Assembly: GCA_028564675.1 (NCBI GenBank)
Contig: JAOVVO010000081.1
Location: forward strand, 62,001-126,000
Origin: Onchocerca lupi
Lineage: Eukaryota > Nematoda > Chromadorea > Rhabditida > Onchocercidae
DNA length: 64,000 nt
Reading direction: 5' to 3'
Shown here: piece after piece, positions 62,675-64,000 of the stretch
Numbering within the stretch: the first letter of the stretch is position 1
Layout: each line of letters opens with the position of its first letter
Notes under the pieces: generated by a model
The model's database searches: none
What the model saw: the letters and a program-made list of their open reading frames with translations, nothing else
What the model was told of the DNA's origin: nothing
Translations under genes and position numbers: made by a program

Positions 62675-63776
62675 TTTCATTTTTTGATGATATTGTTTTT
62701 TTTTTCTCCATTTTTTTAAATTTTATTGTTTTTTGTCTTTGTTCTTTTTAGGAAATGAAAATTACTGGTATTTTCATGTTTTTCATTTTTTCTTTCTTTC
62801 ACACTTCGATGAGAATCGTTTTTCTTTCTTATCTTTACATACTTCAGGAAGTTAATGGAGGAGAGGGTAAGGGAAAGGAGGTAGCTGGATTATTCATTTT
62901 TTTCGTCGTCTACAGTTGTTTTTTTTTTTTTTTTTTTTTTTCGCCTTATTTCAAATATTGTTGATTTTTTGTCGCCTTTCAATTTCTTTCATAATGATTA
63001 CATATAGTCAAATTTCCTACTAGATTTCTTTGCATTTTTATGTGCTCATACTATTTATTCGATTCATTTTAGAAGCTTCAGATTTGAGAAGGATTTTTGG
63101 AATTTTATTGATTTTTTCAATTTTGATTAAGATTAGTTTTATTATTATCGAGCTCATATTGAGATATCTGAATTTATATTGTTGACACGCTTTTGCATTT
63201 ATAATAATTTCAATTAATAATTAAAGTCATTTTTGACTAAGTATATTTTTTTTTTTGTGTGATTTGTTCCATCACAACGTTATAAATTTTTGGAAATAAT
63301 TTTTTTCTATTGATGGTATGTTGCCATTGCTTTATATATAGCCGTTTGAAAATTGGAAACTTGTTGCTTAAAAATCTGAAAAGTATGAATAGATACTGAA
63401 ATTTTTATATTGGAATTGCTGTCCAGGAATGGTGAATTGGCATATAATATGTTTGCAGTAATTACAAAAGCTTTAAGAGCATCTTTTTTGGCAATTTTAA
63501 GAACACCGAGAAAGAAAAAAAAAAAAATGACGCAAATAAACTCAAATTACAGCTGATTTGTTTTAAACAGGCGTAGGCGGAATTTTTGGCTATTCGGACA
63601 TTTAGCAGAATAGATGGTTTCTAACCGTTTATTTAGTAATAATGCTGGAACATGTAATTCCATACTGATTATCAGGCTATTTATGTAGTTTACAAAAAGC
63701 AAGTGAGAAAAAGCATGAATTCATTTTTCGGCAATTCAGATTGCTTTCCCGGATAACGGGATCACAGTGATACAAA
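62675..63776. other. Spacer between the helicase gene and ABCE1
   Basis: T-rich sequence with a poly(T) run at about 62918-62942 and no recognisable exon. A CAATTCAG acceptor at about 63731-63738, shortly before the ABCE1 ATG and without coding sequence before it, is a plausible trans-splice site. Confidence 0.45.
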
Positions 63777-63906
63777 ATGAATCGTTTACGAAAGCAGCAG
63801 GAAGAGACGGATAAGATGACACGTATTGCTATCGTTGAAAAGGATCGTTGTAAACCAAAAAATTGTGGTCTTGCATGCAAAAAATCATGTCCTGTTGTAC
63901 GAATGG
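63777..63906 (+). CDS. abce-1: ABCE1 (RLI1) ribosome-recycling ATPase, first exon only
   Basis: The exon starts MNRLRKQQEETDKMTRIAI and continues VEKDRCKPKNCGLACKKSCP, VVRM, with a donor ATGG|GTATTT at 63906/63907. DKMTRIAIV-x-x-D-(R/K)-CKPK and the cysteine run C-x4-C-x3-C-x3-CP are the N-terminal iron-sulfur domain of ABCE1, which carries two 4Fe-4S clusters. The protein splits post-termination ribosomes and is essential in eukaryotes. The rest (second cluster, two ATPase domains) lies beyond the right edge. The short RLRKQQEE extension before the conserved DKMTRIAIV is a small lineage feature. Confidence 0.95.
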
Positions 63907-64000
63907 GTATTTTCTTTTATTTTTTTTCTGATCATAGAGGATAATTTATGGGCAAAATAAGTTTTCAGAATCTATAGTTTAAATTTTTATTCTATGTATA

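Noticed and set aside
1..64000. tRNA, rRNA, CRISPR or prokaryotic operons
   Set aside because: No cloverleaf-like GTTCGA-type T-loops in suitable context, no regularly spaced direct repeats with unique spacers, and gene structure is plainly eukaryotic.

Overview
The window is nuclear DNA of a nematode, most likely a spirurid/filarial worm; this is inferred from gene content and style, not from a database match. The DNA is very AT-rich. Genes have many short exons and AT-rich introns that end in TTTCAG or TTTTAG. Several start codons follow directly after an acceptor-like TTTCAG that has no upstream coding exon, as expected for spliced-leader trans-splicing. The protein set (UNC-69, UNC-50, GAB-1-type GABA receptor, histone H1, BUD23, DDX60, ABCE1) is animal and worm-like. 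There is no prokaryotic gene organisation, CRISPR or tRNA that I can recognise.

Layout. 0-6.3 kb: a minus-strand hyaluronidase exon in a segmental duplication, with a decayed second copy of the same exon about 4.4 kb away. 6.3-9.1 kb: mostly empty, with one unrecognised 114-codon ORF. 9.2-12.5 kb (-): a DNAJC1/ERdj1-type membrane J-protein with SANT domains. 12.6-17.6 kb: gene-poor, with several tandem repeats and a polypurine tract. 17.6-19.1 kb (+): an intron-containing histone H1. 21.8-22.3 kb (-): unc-69/SCOC. 23.4-23.8 kb: a 56-bp minisatellite. 24.2-27.7 kb (+): the 36-residue OST4 subunit, then UNC-50. 29.2-37.1 kb (-) and 40.9-45.1 kb (+): two GABA-A-type Cys-loop receptor subunits, head to head. 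45.3-47.6 kb (-): BUD23 18S rRNA methyltransferase. 48.4-62.7 kb (+): a DDX60-family DEVH helicase of about 1,749 codons. 63.8 kb (+): first exon of ABCE1, running off the right edge.

Functional links. OST4 (ER N-glycosylation) and UNC-50 (Golgi/ER trafficking of Cys-loop receptors) lie next to each other, about 4 kb from two Cys-loop receptor genes. The receptor pair is beta-like/alpha-like and head to head, which recalls the GABA receptor gene clusters of other animals. The alpha-like subunit has Met at the pore 6' position, the residue associated with picrotoxin insensitivity, whereas its partner has the usual Thr. BUD23, ABCE1 and DDX60 are RNA- or ribosome-related and contiguous.

Exon models come from reading the sequence by eye and checking splice phase by hand. 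All junctions keep frame except those stated in the DDX60 entry, and the last exon of the J-protein is doubtful. I did not find a novel mobile or defence system. The most unusual items are the duplicated and decayed hyaluronidase locus, the GABA receptor pair, the full DDX60 gene, and three unexplained ORFs.
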